Origin: Acidobacteriaceae bacterium
Lineage (GTDB): Bacteria > Acidobacteriota > Terriglobia > Terriglobales > Acidobacteriaceae
Reading direction: 5' to 3'
Assembly: GCA_028283655.1 (NCBI GenBank)
Contig: JAPWKE010000002.1
Coordinates: 1 to 40,499 of the forward strand
DNA: 40,499 bases
Shown here: positions 8,305-17,079 of the stretch, one piece after another
Layout of the letters: each line of letters begins with the position of its first letter
How positions within the stretch are numbered: position 1 is the first letter of the stretch
The notes under the pieces: generated by a model
What the model saw: only the letters and a program-made list of their open reading frames with translations
What the model was told of the DNA's origin: nothing
Database searches by the model: none
Position numbers and translations under genes: made by a program

Positions 8305-9867
8305 TCAGAACGGCGCATCGGAGGACCTCGTGTCCTTGGCGGGTGCAGACTCCCGCAACTGCTTGGCCCATTCCAGTGCTTTCGCTTTAGCCTGAGCGTG
8401 CGCGGCGACTACGGTATTCACTAAGCCGAAGTCCGGGTCTCCGGTGGGGCCGGGATTAGGTGCGATCGCCTCCGTAGAGCCGCCATATGGCCGGTAGAAA
8501 AGCATGAGAGTATCGTCCACACTTTGCCACATTTCGAGGGATGGATATTTCGCATTCTTCAGCGGGGGATCATGCCTGCCGTACTTAGTCAGAATCTGAT
8601 CGTGGAACTTTGCGCGGTCCTCTTCCGACTTAATATGCATGACGAACAGCACGCCTTGCGCCACGATGGCAGGCGACTCTGCATCCGGATTTTCGGCAAA
8701 GTCCACCATGGCTGTCCATTGCGAGCTTTCTATCTTGAGCCTTGAGGTGTGTTCGCCTGCATGCAGCTTGGACGGTTCCTTCGTCTCTGTGAAGGGCAGC
8801 TTCTGTTGCCGGAGAAGTGTGACAGTTTGATCGTAGGACAAGCCCGGTTTAATAGAGAGAATCGTGAAAGAGTGGGTATTGCCGGGTTCTACTTGGGCCG
8901 GAACAAACGTCGATCCATCTTCGCTGACGCCTCCGCCCACACGTGTTTTTACGTGATCGAAACGAAGATAGGTGCCCTGCGGCACGGAGAGATTCGCGCC
9001 ACGCGTAATGACAAACCGGCCTGCATCGCCGGAGAGCTCTATTCCATTCTGTGTGACCACATGAATCTCGGTGGGGTCCGTTTCAATGATTCGCCCACCG
9101 GCAGTGATAGAACTCATGGTGATCTGCACGACCGGGTCACCGGTCATGATGTCCTGCGAACTTCCTTCGACCAGTGAGACCGGAGAGCCGGGAGGAACGG
9201 TTACGCCACCCATGGGAGTGGACTGGACAACGCTGCCGGCAAAGACATGGTTATAGGCGCGATGATTATCGACCGTTTCGTCCACGCGCACGATGAGGCT
9301 CTGTTCGCCGTCGCCCGGTGAGTAAATGATCTCAGGAGTATCTACAGGATGCACCCAAGCATAGACCCCTGTGTCCACTTTGACATCGTTGAAGCGTATC
9401 AGGGCACCTGTTGGTGCGGCTGCCTGCGACCCCACAATGATAAGCCCTGAGTGCGGGGCGTTTTCCGGAAGAGTAGCTCCCGAAGCGTCCACAGCGCTTA
9501 CTTGCCCCGCATCACGGATGCCGGTGGACTTTCCGTTTCCCTGAATGGCGCACAGGCTGATGCGTTGCCGTGTGGCCGAAAGCTGTCGAACCACGATCTC
9601 CGCCAGCGAGCCGGCTGGATAGAGATTGCCGTCCAGAGTGACCGACTGGGTCAGTGCGCCGTAGTAGATGTGTGGGGCTTTCCGAGGCCCGCTCGGCCCT
9701 CCTGTGTTGGCGAGGGCCTTCATCGCTTCGCCAAAAGTAAGCTTCTTCGGCGGCGGAGGAATGATCGGCTCCAGCATCTTGACGGTGACCTGCTGCGCGG
9801 ACGCAGCCGTGCTCAAAGGCAAAAGGGTAATGAAGAGAAAGGCCGCTCGGCGGAAAAAAGACTGCAT
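8305..9867 (-). CDS. exported protein of unknown function
   Basis: This is a 520-residue protein with a clear signal peptide (MQSFFRRAAFLFITLLPL ... ASAQQ, cleavage near 24). ATG at 9867 is chosen because the signal peptide starts there and GAGGT lies about 8 nt upstream. The same frame stays open to 10020 but that extension has no secretory features. A Pro-rich linker (IIPPPPKK) follows the signal. The rest is beta-rich, with two PxGSxxxL/V-type passages (YPAGSLAEIVV near 75, VPPGSPVSLV near 235) and a C-terminal globular part (about 385-510) without recognisable catalytic motifs. I do not recognise the family. It lies 41 nt downstream of the lipoprotein gene on the same strand, so the two are probably cotranscribed and act together in the cell envelope. 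Confidence 0.75.
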   Translation of the reverse strand: MQSFFRRAAFLFITLLPLSTAASAQQVTVKMLEPIIPPPPKKLTFGEAMKALANTGGPSGPRKAPHIYYGALTQSVTLDGNLYPAGSLAEIVVRQLSATRQRISLCAIQGNGKSTGIRDAGQVSAVDASGATLPENAPHSGLIIVGSQAAAPTGALIRFNDVKVDTGVYAWVHPVDTPEIIYSPGDGEQSLIVRVDETVDNHRAYNHVFAGSVVQSTPMGGVTVPPGSPVSLVEGSSQDIMTGDPVVQITMSSITAGGRIIETDPTEIHVVTQNGIELSGDAGRFVITRGANLSVPQGTYLRFDHVKTRVGGGVSEDGSTFVPAQVEPGNTHSFTILSIKPGLSYDQTVTLLRQQKLPFTETKEPSKLHAGEHTSRLKIESSQWTAMVDFAENPDAESPAIVAQGVLFVMHIKSEEDRAKFHDQILTKYGRHDPPLKNAKYPSLEMWQSVDDTLMLFYRPYGGSTEAIAPNPGPTGDPDFGLVNTVVAAHAQAKAKALEWAKQLRESAPAKDTRSSDAPF

Positions 9868-9908
9868 GTCACGATACCTCAGTAGATTGTGGTGAATGTT
9901 GATGTAGT

Positions 9909-11921
9909 TCAAGGATGTTGGCCCAGCATGTGGGTTTGGAGCGCCTTGATATGCGGCGTTACAACAGGAGCTGCGACGCCGATAAATTGCCATAGGACGC
10001 CGTTGGTTCTTGTGGCCCACGCATTTCCTGAGCCGTCGAGTTGCAAGTCGCTTGTCCCGTAGCTGGTGCTCGGCCCAAAGCCGTTTCCTCCACTGAGGGC
10101 AGTACCGTCCGTCCCAAGAAGCAACACACCGTTTCCGCCGCCGAACCAGAGTCGTTTGGCTCCGTCAATCCCGGCTCCTGAAGCAGGTCCGTAGCGGGCA
10201 GGCCACGGGTACGATGTGTACTGCCCCGAGGTGGAAGCATGAACGACAGATGCCTGGTCGTAACAACTGAGCCACGCTCCGCTGTTTCCGTCCGGCACAA
10301 GCACGCCGAAGCCTGTGGTGTTGCACGTATAGGGAAGCTGGGAATAAACGGCTGCTGACGAAGGGTTCAGGACACCGAAATATGCGTTCGCTATGCCTGT
10401 GTAGAAGTTCGACGTGCTGTAGGCTGCTCCCCAAAGGGTCCCCGTATCGTCCACCATGATGAGTGCCGGTGCATGAGCACTCAACTGGTACGGAAGAAGC
10501 GCATTGCCGCTCGTATCGAACGCAAGCGCTCCGATACCATACGCACTTTGCGAATAAGAGGGGACCCAAATTTTATTGTCGGGTCCAATGGTAATGGAAC
10601 CCATGGCACCTGGCACATACGTTGTAGCGGACACGCCGGTGCTGCCGTAAACGCCCGAGGCCGGGGAAGCCGTGCCCGTCGGCGAAAAGCTCACAAGGCC
10701 GTTGACGGCGTTTGCATACTGCGAATAAGCGCCGACCCAGATATTGCCAGTTTGGTCGAGAACAATGCCTTCGCAAAAGCGAAGGTTGCCGGTGTACCCC
10801 GGAGACGAGAACTGTGCCGTGAGCGGTGCACCCAGGGGGCTGAGTTGTTGTACATAGACGGAGCCAAACTGGCCAGCGCCGGTGCAGTACCAGACATTGC
10901 CTCCTCCATCGATGGTTGCATATGACACGGTAGCGCTATTCGTAGACGGCACTGGCGCGTAGGAAACCATAAGGGTCCAGTCATTTGGCGTGGAGGAATT
11001 GACCGTCGTCGGTTGAAACGGTGCGGTGGACGATACGAGCGTGTTGAGCGCGGAGACGTTGTTGCCTGGGTTCAGCGCGATGTCGAGGGCTGCACCCAGA
11101 GTGTCTGTCGGAGCGGATCCGCCCGGCGGTGTTGCATTCGCATATAGCGTTGAGCAGGCATTGCTTCCATTGGACGAGTTGATGCAGGTGGCGAGGATGT
11201 CTGCCAGCGAGTTGATGGTGGCCTGCGGAAGTGTGCCGACCCCGTTGACCGTGGTTCTACCTGCGATTCCGGTGGAGGGGGAAACGATGTTCATCGCTGT
11301 GGCGAAAGCGTTTTGCAAGCCGACGAGGTTGGTGCTGCTGGTGCCGATCGAGTCCGATTCCGGAGCCATGAACTGGGCTAAGGAATATACGCCGGCAATG
11401 GTTGTCTCTTCGTTCAGGATTACGAACGAATTTGGGTCAAGCGTGTAGCTGCTGCCGGTGAAGTAGCTGCAGCTGCCGAGAGCAACCATCATGGCGATGC
11501 TGTTGTTGTCTGTCCCGTCACTCAGCCCGGGGTTGCCGCCGCGAGCGATCAGATAGAGAAGGCTGTCAGCACTTGGGCAGGTGTACTGACCGCTGATGCT
11601 AAAGCGTCCGGCAGAGTCTGTGGTGACATAGCCGGGTGATGGAAGCAGGGATGTGGAGCCGGTGCCATAGCCGGATGTCCCCGCAGCGTAGAGGTAGAGC
11701 TTTGTGCCACTGACGGGCTGTTGTCCCCCATGAACCATGCCTGTGAATGATGAGCCTGGCACAGATTGGGGGCCTGGAGCAGGAGTGAAGCCGCAGCCCG
11801 TGAGGATTAGGAGGCTCAGGAAGAGCGTGAACAATGTAAAAGAAGAGGAATAGGAACGCACTTTGCACTGCGCGGTTTGTAAGCGAAATGGGGCAACCAT
11901 ACGAAAGCAGCAGATGCGCAT
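9909..11921 (-). CDS. lipoprotein with Vgb/NHL-like beta-propeller
   Basis: This 670-residue protein has an N-terminal hydrophobic stretch and lipobox LTGC (Cys near 42), so it should be lipid-anchored. After the Cys is a small carboxypeptidase-regulatory-like beta domain (GMVHGGQQPVSGTKLYLY ... TDSAGRFSISG, about 60-115). A middle region has a few helices. A C-terminal propeller of repeated blades (IDGGGNVWYC, LDQTGNIWVGAY, GPDNKIWVPSY, DDTGTLWGAAY, IDGAKRLWFGG, LDGSGNAWAT) resembles streptogramin-lyase/NHL propellers. The blades lack obvious lyase active-site residues, so a structural or sensing role is more likely. ATG 11921 has GGAG 6 nt upstream. It is divergent from the sensor-kinase gene and is the first gene of a probable two-gene operon with the exported protein at 8305-9867. 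Confidence 0.82.
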   Translation of the reverse strand: MRICCFRMVAPFRLQTAQCKVRSYSSSFTLFTLFLSLLILTGCGFTPAPGPQSVPGSSFTGMVHGGQQPVSGTKLYLYAAGTSGYGTGSTSLLPSPGYVTTDSAGRFSISGQYTCPSADSLLYLIARGGNPGLSDGTDNNSIAMMVALGSCSYFTGSSYTLDPNSFVILNEETTIAGVYSLAQFMAPESDSIGTSSTNLVGLQNAFATAMNIVSPSTGIAGRTTVNGVGTLPQATINSLADILATCINSSNGSNACSTLYANATPPGGSAPTDTLGAALDIALNPGNNVSALNTLVSSTAPFQPTTVNSSTPNDWTLMVSYAPVPSTNSATVSYATIDGGGNVWYCTGAGQFGSVYVQQLSPLGAPLTAQFSSPGYTGNLRFCEGIVLDQTGNIWVGAYSQYANAVNGLVSFSPTGTASPASGVYGSTGVSATTYVPGAMGSITIGPDNKIWVPSYSQSAYGIGALAFDTSGNALLPYQLSAHAPALIMVDDTGTLWGAAYSTSNFYTGIANAYFGVLNPSSAAVYSQLPYTCNTTGFGVLVPDGNSGAWLSCYDQASVVHASTSGQYTSYPWPARYGPASGAGIDGAKRLWFGGGNGVLLLGTDGTALSGGNGFGPSTSYGTSDLQLDGSGNAWATRTNGVLWQFIGVAAPVVTPHIKALQTHMLGQHP

Positions 11922-12082
11922 CACTGAACTCCAGAGAAAGATCGTTATCTTCTCAATGCGGAAAGCAGACTGCTTTTTGACATAGCGGCATCAGGAAAAT
12001 TTCGAGACGTTCGGAACCGCGCGATAACCGTGAAGGCGCTAGCTCCTTTCATTGGTTCTTATGTTGGAAAAACGCATATTCC

Positions 12083-12102
12083 ACGCATAGAGAGGTAGTT
12101 CC
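12083..12102 (+). promoter_or_regulatory. 20-nt motif, copy 1 (ACGCATAGAGAGGTAGTTCC)
   Basis: This 20-mer matches 15472-15491 at 18 of 20 positions. It lies about 105 nt before the sensor-kinase ATG. A partial copy, ACGCATA, sits immediately upstream at 12072-12078. The other copy precedes the next gene on the same strand, so a shared control element (for example a promoter of the nearby ECF sigma factor, or a regulator site) is likely. The binding factor is unknown. Confidence 0.45.
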
Positions 12103-12206
12103 CACTTTCAGCGGTGGCAGGATTGTAATGTCGTGGTTGGGGGCAAGGATCATCGGACGTGGGCTGCTGAGGTGCGAATCTGTTGTCGGAGCGGAGTGAG
12201 GGCGCA

Positions 12207-15200
12207 ATGGGCAGGGCAGGTAAATGGGGACGTCGATTTCTGTGTCTCTGGATTGTTTGCGTTGTCACGTGGCCGCTCCTGACGTTAGCGCAGCATTACC
12301 CTGTTCTGCCTATCCCGGACGCGCCACATGGGATCAAAGTTTTCTTTCAGGACAGTCACTCACGGCTATGGGTCGGTACTGAAGAAGATCTTTTCCTTTT
12401 CGATGGTGCGCATTTCTACTCCATGCACGGTGCGGGCTTTCCGAGGGAGTCTGTGACCGCTATCGCTGAAGACAGTGAACAAGGATTATGGGTTGTTACC
12501 AGCACACTGACGTCAACGGTTGAGGGCAATAGCGTGAAGGCCTCTGGTGGAATTTATCGGGTCTTCAACGGACGAGTCGAAAAAATAATGAATGGGGGAT
12601 TCGAGAGCGTAGTCCTTGCTGGCAAGGATGTGATGCTGGCTACCAGAACCTCTGATCATCGTTTGGAGTACAACGACCTCTTTCGATTCCACAAGCAAGG
12701 AACGCAATGGAATGCAGAGTTGCTGTTGCAACATCAAGCGGGTACTTTGACGGTCGATCATCAAGGCTCGATCCTTTTTCCCTGCCCTACAGGATGGTGT
12801 GAACTGTCGCGCGAACAGGTGGCCGGTTGGCTGACGTTCGGTACGAGTCCGCTGAAGCATCGGGTTGCTAGCGGCGGAGACGCTTTACATATCGTTCTCC
12901 GTGATCGCTTCGGCTGCGTTTGGGCTAGAAGCTTTTCTCGGGGCTTTGTCGGCTGTAATAAGGGTGATGTGGTCTCTTTGTGGGCTTCGGAGTTACTGGG
13001 GCCAGCAAGCACCTACCTCTTGCAGGAGGGGCCGGATGGTCGTGTGCTTGCTTTTACTTCTGGAGGCCTGTTTTATGGACGTCCGGATGCGTACCACGTG
13101 TTGCGCTCGGAGAACGGTTTGCCTGACGCCATCAGACTCGCCTTCGCGGCGCAGGATGGTACCCTCTGGATGGCTGGATGGGTAAACGGGTTTTACCGTG
13201 TTCCTTATCCATTTCAGATGGAGTATTGGACGCAGCGTGACGGAGTAAACGGCGGATCAGCGATCGAACGTGTAGGCGGCAAGATGTTCTATGCCAACGA
13301 TGGAATATTCTCGCTGGATGCTTCACGCAAAAGTTGGCAGCGACTGCCTGGGACCCAGTCTCTTGGTACGGTTACGGCTTTGCATTCCATGCCCGATGGC
13401 ACGATGTATGCTGCGGCATTCGGACATCCCATCAGCCGCATCAGCGCATCAGGAGTGATGGTTGCAACCTCTGTACGGGGGGAAATCGGGAGATCCCTCG
13501 AGGGGGATGATCACGGTCAAATCTGGATGGGCGGTCAAGGGCTCTTCAAAATACGACAGGCAGGCTCGTCGCTTAACCTGGTTAGCCAAAATGTCGGCCA
13601 TGATCAAGTGAATGCAGTGGGGTTCGATCCGTCGCACAAGACACTCTGGGCCTATAACGATGAGAGGATTCTCAGCATTAGAGATGGCCGAAGGTCACAA
13701 ATTAGTGCTGATGACGGTCTCCCTGGCGGATTTGGGGTAGGCATGGCTGTCATGTCGAATGGTGACCTCTGGCTGGCGCAGGCTGGCGCCCACTTTACAT
13801 GGCTGGAAAACCCGAACCGTGATCCAGGTAAGCCTTTCAGAGTTCATCTTTTCAAAGAGACAGAGGATATTGGCCACGCTTACTTGAACTTTATCGGAAT
13901 CGATCACCGGGGCTGGCTGTGGCGCGGAACAAATATCGAAGATACGTATGTTGCCGATGCTGCGCACGCTAAAGCGGGTCTCTGGATTCGTCTGGGTATT
14001 CAGGATGGGATTCCTGTACAGGGAACAGGACGAGGGTCCTTTTTCGCAGACAAAGATGACTCTGTCTGGTACTCCGCGGGAAACAACATAGTGCACTTCC
14101 ATCCGAGGGATGGCTTTGCCACGGATTTCTCGTCGCCAAAGGTGTTCCTCGCTGGTATGAGTATCGGCAGTCGAGGGCCTATCCTTGCGGAGGCAAATCA
14201 ACATATACCGCATGGTGAGAATCTTGTCGCACATATTGGTTCTCTGCAGTTCGACCGCCGCAGCGCGTTGCATCTCCGCTATCGCTTATTACCTGAACAG
14301 AAAGCATGGCAAAATACGCGGGGCCTCGATTTGCCTCTAGGCAAACCGAGCACGGGAAATCATACGCTGCAGGTACAAGCACAGTTCGCTACCAGCAGTT
14401 GGTCTGAAACGATAGAAGATAGCTTCGCCGTTGCGTCTCCAGTCTGGCTTTCCTGGCCTGTCCTCGCAGGCTTCTGTGCGACATTGAGCATCGCAGCTAT
14501 ACCGTTCGTGCATTGGCGCAGGAAACAGCGAGAACGTGCAGCTAAAATGCTGCCTGACCTGGCAGAGCTTCGCCTCGAAGCACTTTCACCTGAGGTACAT
14601 CGGCTCAAAGGCCGTTTGCTCAACAGCCGGTATGAGGTTGGGCGAATCCTTGCGCGCGGAGGTTTTGCGGCAGTCGTTGAAGGCCGCGATTTGAATCAAA
14701 GCGGTTCGCCTTGCGCTATTAAAATCTTTCGCCAGGAACTGATAGAGAAAGAGTGGATGTTGCGGCGTTTTGAGCAGGAGGTCGCAGCGCTGCGACGCAT
14801 CCATCATCCGAACGTCGTAGCAGTGCTCGACAGTGGTATTGCAGACGGAGGACTGTTCTATCTGGTGATGGAGCTCATTGACGGAGCAACGTTGCGCGAA
14901 CGGCTCGACGCAGGAAGTGTCGCCCAGGGCGAAATCGCTTCGCTGCTCCGTCAGATCGGGAATGCTCTCGCGGTCATTCATGCGAATCACATTTGCCATC
15001 GCGATCTCAAGCCGGAAAACTTCATGCTGCGACGCGGGGTGGAACCAGGCCATGAACTCGTTCTGATAGATTTTTCGATTGCCATTGTTAAGGATCCCGA
15101 TGAAACGATGTTCGGTCTCTCACGGGCCGCCGGAACTCTCAGCTACATGGCCCCCGAGCAGGCAATTGGCTATGCTGATACATCCACCGACATTTACAGT

Positions 15201-15437
15201 TTGGCGAAGATATTGATTGAGATGCTCACCGGCCAACGGCTCGCAACTCTTTTACCTGACGCTTCCATGGATCTCCCCGATTGCGTTCGCGAGCTGCTGC
15301 GAGGGTTGGGCATGAGGCTTTCACCAGCATCGATCGAGCGCATCGCTCAAGCTTTGGAATTCGATCCGGGGCGACGCCCCAAGGACGCAAACGTGTTCAC
15401 GGCGAGCATTGCCGACGATCTGCAGGACAGCGTGTGA
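12207..15437 (+). CDS. transmembrane Ser/Thr protein kinase with Reg_prop periplasmic sensor
   Basis: This 1076-residue protein has a signal/anchor segment (FLCLWIVCVVTWPLLTLA, about 10-28). The periplasmic part (about 30-650) has repeated Reg_prop blades (DSHSRLWVGT, DSEQGLWVV, AQDGTLWMAG, MSNGDLWLA). A Y_Y_Y-like beta domain (about 660-735) and one membrane helix (about 746-770) follow. The cytoplasmic part is a Hanks-type kinase (about 808-1070) with Gly-rich loop ILARGGFAAV, Lys in CAIK (K839), catalytic HRDLKPEN (H931-R932-D933) and APE motif MAPEQ. The DFG motif reads DFS (955-957), a mild change seen in some active kinases. Reg_prop plus Y_Y_Y is normally the sensor of hybrid two-component systems; here it drives a Ser/Thr kinase. 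By analogy it may sense an extracytoplasmic ligand such as a glycan. ATG 12207 is preferred over TTG 12183 for its GAGTGAGG leader. Confidence 0.88.
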   Translation: MGRAGKWGRRFLCLWIVCVVTWPLLTLAQHYPVLPIPDAPHGIKVFFQDSHSRLWVGTEEDLFLFDGAHFYSMHGAGFPRESVTAIAEDSEQGLWVVTSTLTSTVEGNSVKASGGIYRVFNGRVEKIMNGGFESVVLAGKDVMLATRTSDHRLEYNDLFRFHKQGTQWNAELLLQHQAGTLTVDHQGSILFPCPTGWCELSREQVAGWLTFGTSPLKHRVASGGDALHIVLRDRFGCVWARSFSRGFVGCNKGDVVSLWASELLGPASTYLLQEGPDGRVLAFTSGGLFYGRPDAYHVLRSENGLPDAIRLAFAAQDGTLWMAGWVNGFYRVPYPFQMEYWTQRDGVNGGSAIERVGGKMFYANDGIFSLDASRKSWQRLPGTQSLGTVTALHSMPDGTMYAAAFGHPISRISASGVMVATSVRGEIGRSLEGDDHGQIWMGGQGLFKIRQAGSSLNLVSQNVGHDQVNAVGFDPSHKTLWAYNDERILSIRDGRRSQISADDGLPGGFGVGMAVMSNGDLWLAQAGAHFTWLENPNRDPGKPFRVHLFKETEDIGHAYLNFIGIDHRGWLWRGTNIEDTYVADAAHAKAGLWIRLGIQDGIPVQGTGRGSFFADKDDSVWYSAGNNIVHFHPRDGFATDFSSPKVFLAGMSIGSRGPILAEANQHIPHGENLVAHIGSLQFDRRSALHLRYRLLPEQKAWQNTRGLDLPLGKPSTGNHTLQVQAQFATSSWSETIEDSFAVASPVWLSWPVLAGFCATLSIAAIPFVHWRRKQRERAAKMLPDLAELRLEALSPEVHRLKGRLLNSRYEVGRILARGGFAAVVEGRDLNQSGSPCAIKIFRQELIEKEWMLRRFEQEVAALRRIHHPNVVAVLDSGIADGGLFYLVMELIDGATLRERLDAGSVAQGEIASLLRQIGNALAVIHANHICHRDLKPENFMLRRGVEPGHELVLIDFSIAIVKDPDETMFGLSRAAGTLSYMAPEQAIGYADTSTDIYSLAKILIEMLTGQRLATLLPDASMDLPDCVRELLRGLGMRLSPASIERIAQALEFDPGRRPKDANVFTASIADDLQDSV

Positions 15438-15471
15438 AAACTACCTTAGATGTCAAAATTCCCCCTCAATT

Positions 15472-15491
15472 ACGCATAGAGAGATAGCTCC
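15472..15491 (+). promoter_or_regulatory. 20-nt motif, copy 2 (ACGCATAGAGAGATAGCTCC)
   Basis: This is the second copy of the motif at 12083-12102, with two base changes. It lies 35 nt after the kinase stop and 41 nt before the start of the next gene. Its presence between two same-strand genes argues that the downstream gene has its own promoter or control site and that both genes respond to the same factor. Confidence 0.45.
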
Positions 15492-15532
15492 GTTTGGGCA
15501 TTTTCACCACCAGCTAGCCGAAAGGATTTTCC

Positions 15533-16405
15533 ATGCGCCCTTTGAGGTCTATTTACCTGTTCATCTTGTCTCTGACAATTGCCGTTGGGCCAACCACTTC
15601 AACACTCTACGCCCAGATGCCTCAGAAGAAGGCCGACACGGCGACTGCCATTCTCTCGAACAATGATGTCATCAGCCTCGTTAGCTCGGGACTCTCGGAT
15701 GACGTGATTATTGCGAAGATACAGAAAGCTTCGGCGACCTCTTTTGATACCTCCATCGCCGGCCTGAGGGGCCTGAAGGCGGCGGGAGTCTCCAATGCTG
15801 TCATCAAAATGATGATTGATCCCAACGCACCACTTGCTCCATCGCCAACTCCGGGCATGGCGACCGCGCTTGTCCCACCCGATCCGGATGATCCCCACTC
15901 GCCACACACAGGTATTTATATCCAAGTGAAAGGAGATGATGGCAAATTGCACATGACCAAACTCCTAACGACCATGATGTCAGACATGAAAGGTCCCGGT
16001 TTTGGAAGCATGTTGGCTACCACGTATAGCTTCGGGATGCACAAATCCAAGTCGAAAACCGTCGTGGCAGGGGCGAAGTCCCAAACGGAAACGGTCGATC
16101 CCAACCCGGTGTTTTATGACTATACGGGAGATATGAGCATAAACAATCTATCGCTGGTCCATTTTGAGGTGAAAGGTGGCAGCCGAATGGTGACGAATAT
16201 GTCTATGGGCAGCATATTTACGGGCCTGATGACAAAGGGACCGGGCGCAGACGAAAAGCAAGCATTTACAGCGGAGCTTATCCGGCCTGGGGTATACCGC
16301 TTGTCATTCACCAAGCCATTGGAGCCGGGTGCATATGCTTTTGGAGACATGATGAGTGGACAAATGATGGGGTTCCACGACTTCGATATTCTCCCTCCTC
16401 AGTGA
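15533..16405 (+). CDS. secreted protein with N-terminal LSNNDV domain
   Basis: This is a 290-residue protein with a signal peptide (ending TLYAQ, near 28) and an AAGGA ribosome site. Residues about 40-96 form a small helical motif (LSNNDVISLVSSGLSDDVI ... FDTS ... LKAAGVSNAVI) that I recognise from many exported acidobacterial proteins; its function is not known to me. A Pro-rich linker (PDPDDPHSP) leads to a beta-rich C-terminal domain (about 125-290) with a Met/Lys-rich stretch and an ending that resembles a beta-sandwich (GVYRLSFTKPLEPGAYAF). It lies 95 nt after the sensor-kinase gene and shares its upstream motif. It could therefore be a target or partner of that pathway (inference). Confidence 0.78.
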   Translation: MRPLRSIYLFILSLTIAVGPTTSTLYAQMPQKKADTATAILSNNDVISLVSSGLSDDVIIAKIQKASATSFDTSIAGLRGLKAAGVSNAVIKMMIDPNAPLAPSPTPGMATALVPPDPDDPHSPHTGIYIQVKGDDGKLHMTKLLTTMMSDMKGPGFGSMLATTYSFGMHKSKSKTVVAGAKSQTETVDPNPVFYDYTGDMSINNLSLVHFEVKGGSRMVTNMSMGSIFTGLMTKGPGADEKQAFTAELIRPGVYRLSFTKPLEPGAYAFGDMMSGQMMGFHDFDILPPQ

Positions 16406-16414
16406 TTACAGAGA

Positions 16415-16972
16415 TCACAACCTGTCCTTGAGCCAATTCTGTCCCTTCCTCCAGCGGCTGCGTACTTGCCGATCAGTCCAACCTGTGATCTCGACGACTT
16501 CCTGAATAGAGAAGCCCGTGAAGTAATGCATGTCTACGACCCGCGCTACTTCGGGATTGAACTTCTCCAAATTCTCCATGAGAGAACCGATCAAGAGCAG
16601 ACTTTCTGCGGTGGGCTCTGTCGCGGGGATTGCGAGACCATGCGCGTCAAGGGAAAGTGCAGACACTCCAGACCCGTGACTGGCTGCGAGCCGACTCCGC
16701 GCCATATCAATCAGAACTCTTCGCATGGCCAACGCAGCAATCGCATAAAAATGGTTGCGATTGTTAACCTTCCAGTTGCCCTTGTGAAGATTCCGTATCC
16801 AGACTTCGTTGATGAGCTCGGTGGGTGAGAGCGGGACGATGAGATGCTCCCGGCGGAGAGCAGCGGTCGCGACCTGATGGAGCTTTGGCAGGACTTCCCG
16901 CAGCACCGCCTCCGCAATGTCTCTCTCTTGGCCGGTATAGCGGCGGAGTTGCTCCGTGAGATTAATCTCCAT
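16415..16972 (-). CDS. ECF-type RNA polymerase sigma factor (Sig-70_X6 / PF07638-like)
   Basis: This is a 185-residue sigma factor of the group typical of Acidobacteriota and Planctomycetes. Region 2 shows PTELINEVWIRNL and the NHFYAIAALAMRRVLIDMAR segment in two halves, about 50-100. The linker has LSLDAHG. Region 4 carries RVVDMHYFTGFSIQEV and the helix-turn-helix WTDRQVRSRWRKGQNWL (about 145-182). ATG 16972 is chosen because AGGAAAG sits just upstream and the length fits the family; a GTG at 17011 would add 13 residues. No anti-sigma gene is adjacent. In this group control is often through Ser/Thr kinases (established for some relatives), which makes the neighbouring membrane kinase a natural candidate partner (inference). 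It converges on the secreted-protein gene with only 9 nt between stops. Confidence 0.88.
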   Translation of the reverse strand: MEINLTEQLRRYTGQERDIAEAVLREVLPKLHQVATAALRREHLIVPLSPTELINEVWIRNLHKGNWKVNNRNHFYAIAALAMRRVLIDMARSRLAASHGSGVSALSLDAHGLAIPATEPTAESLLLIGSLMENLEKFNPEVARVVDMHYFTGFSIQEVVEITGWTDRQVRSRWRKGQNWLKDRL

Positions 16973-17079
16973 TCCATTCTTTCCTGCATTGCTCAATTGG
17001 GTGTTCAGCACATATTGTGTCGTTATATCCGATAGAGTGACACGGTCGAACTGGGATTCTATGGCTTCGTATTGAGCGG

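Noticed and set aside
11977..12005. TTGACA as a sigma-70 promoter for the kinase gene
   Set aside because: No acceptable -10 box at 16-18 nt spacing.
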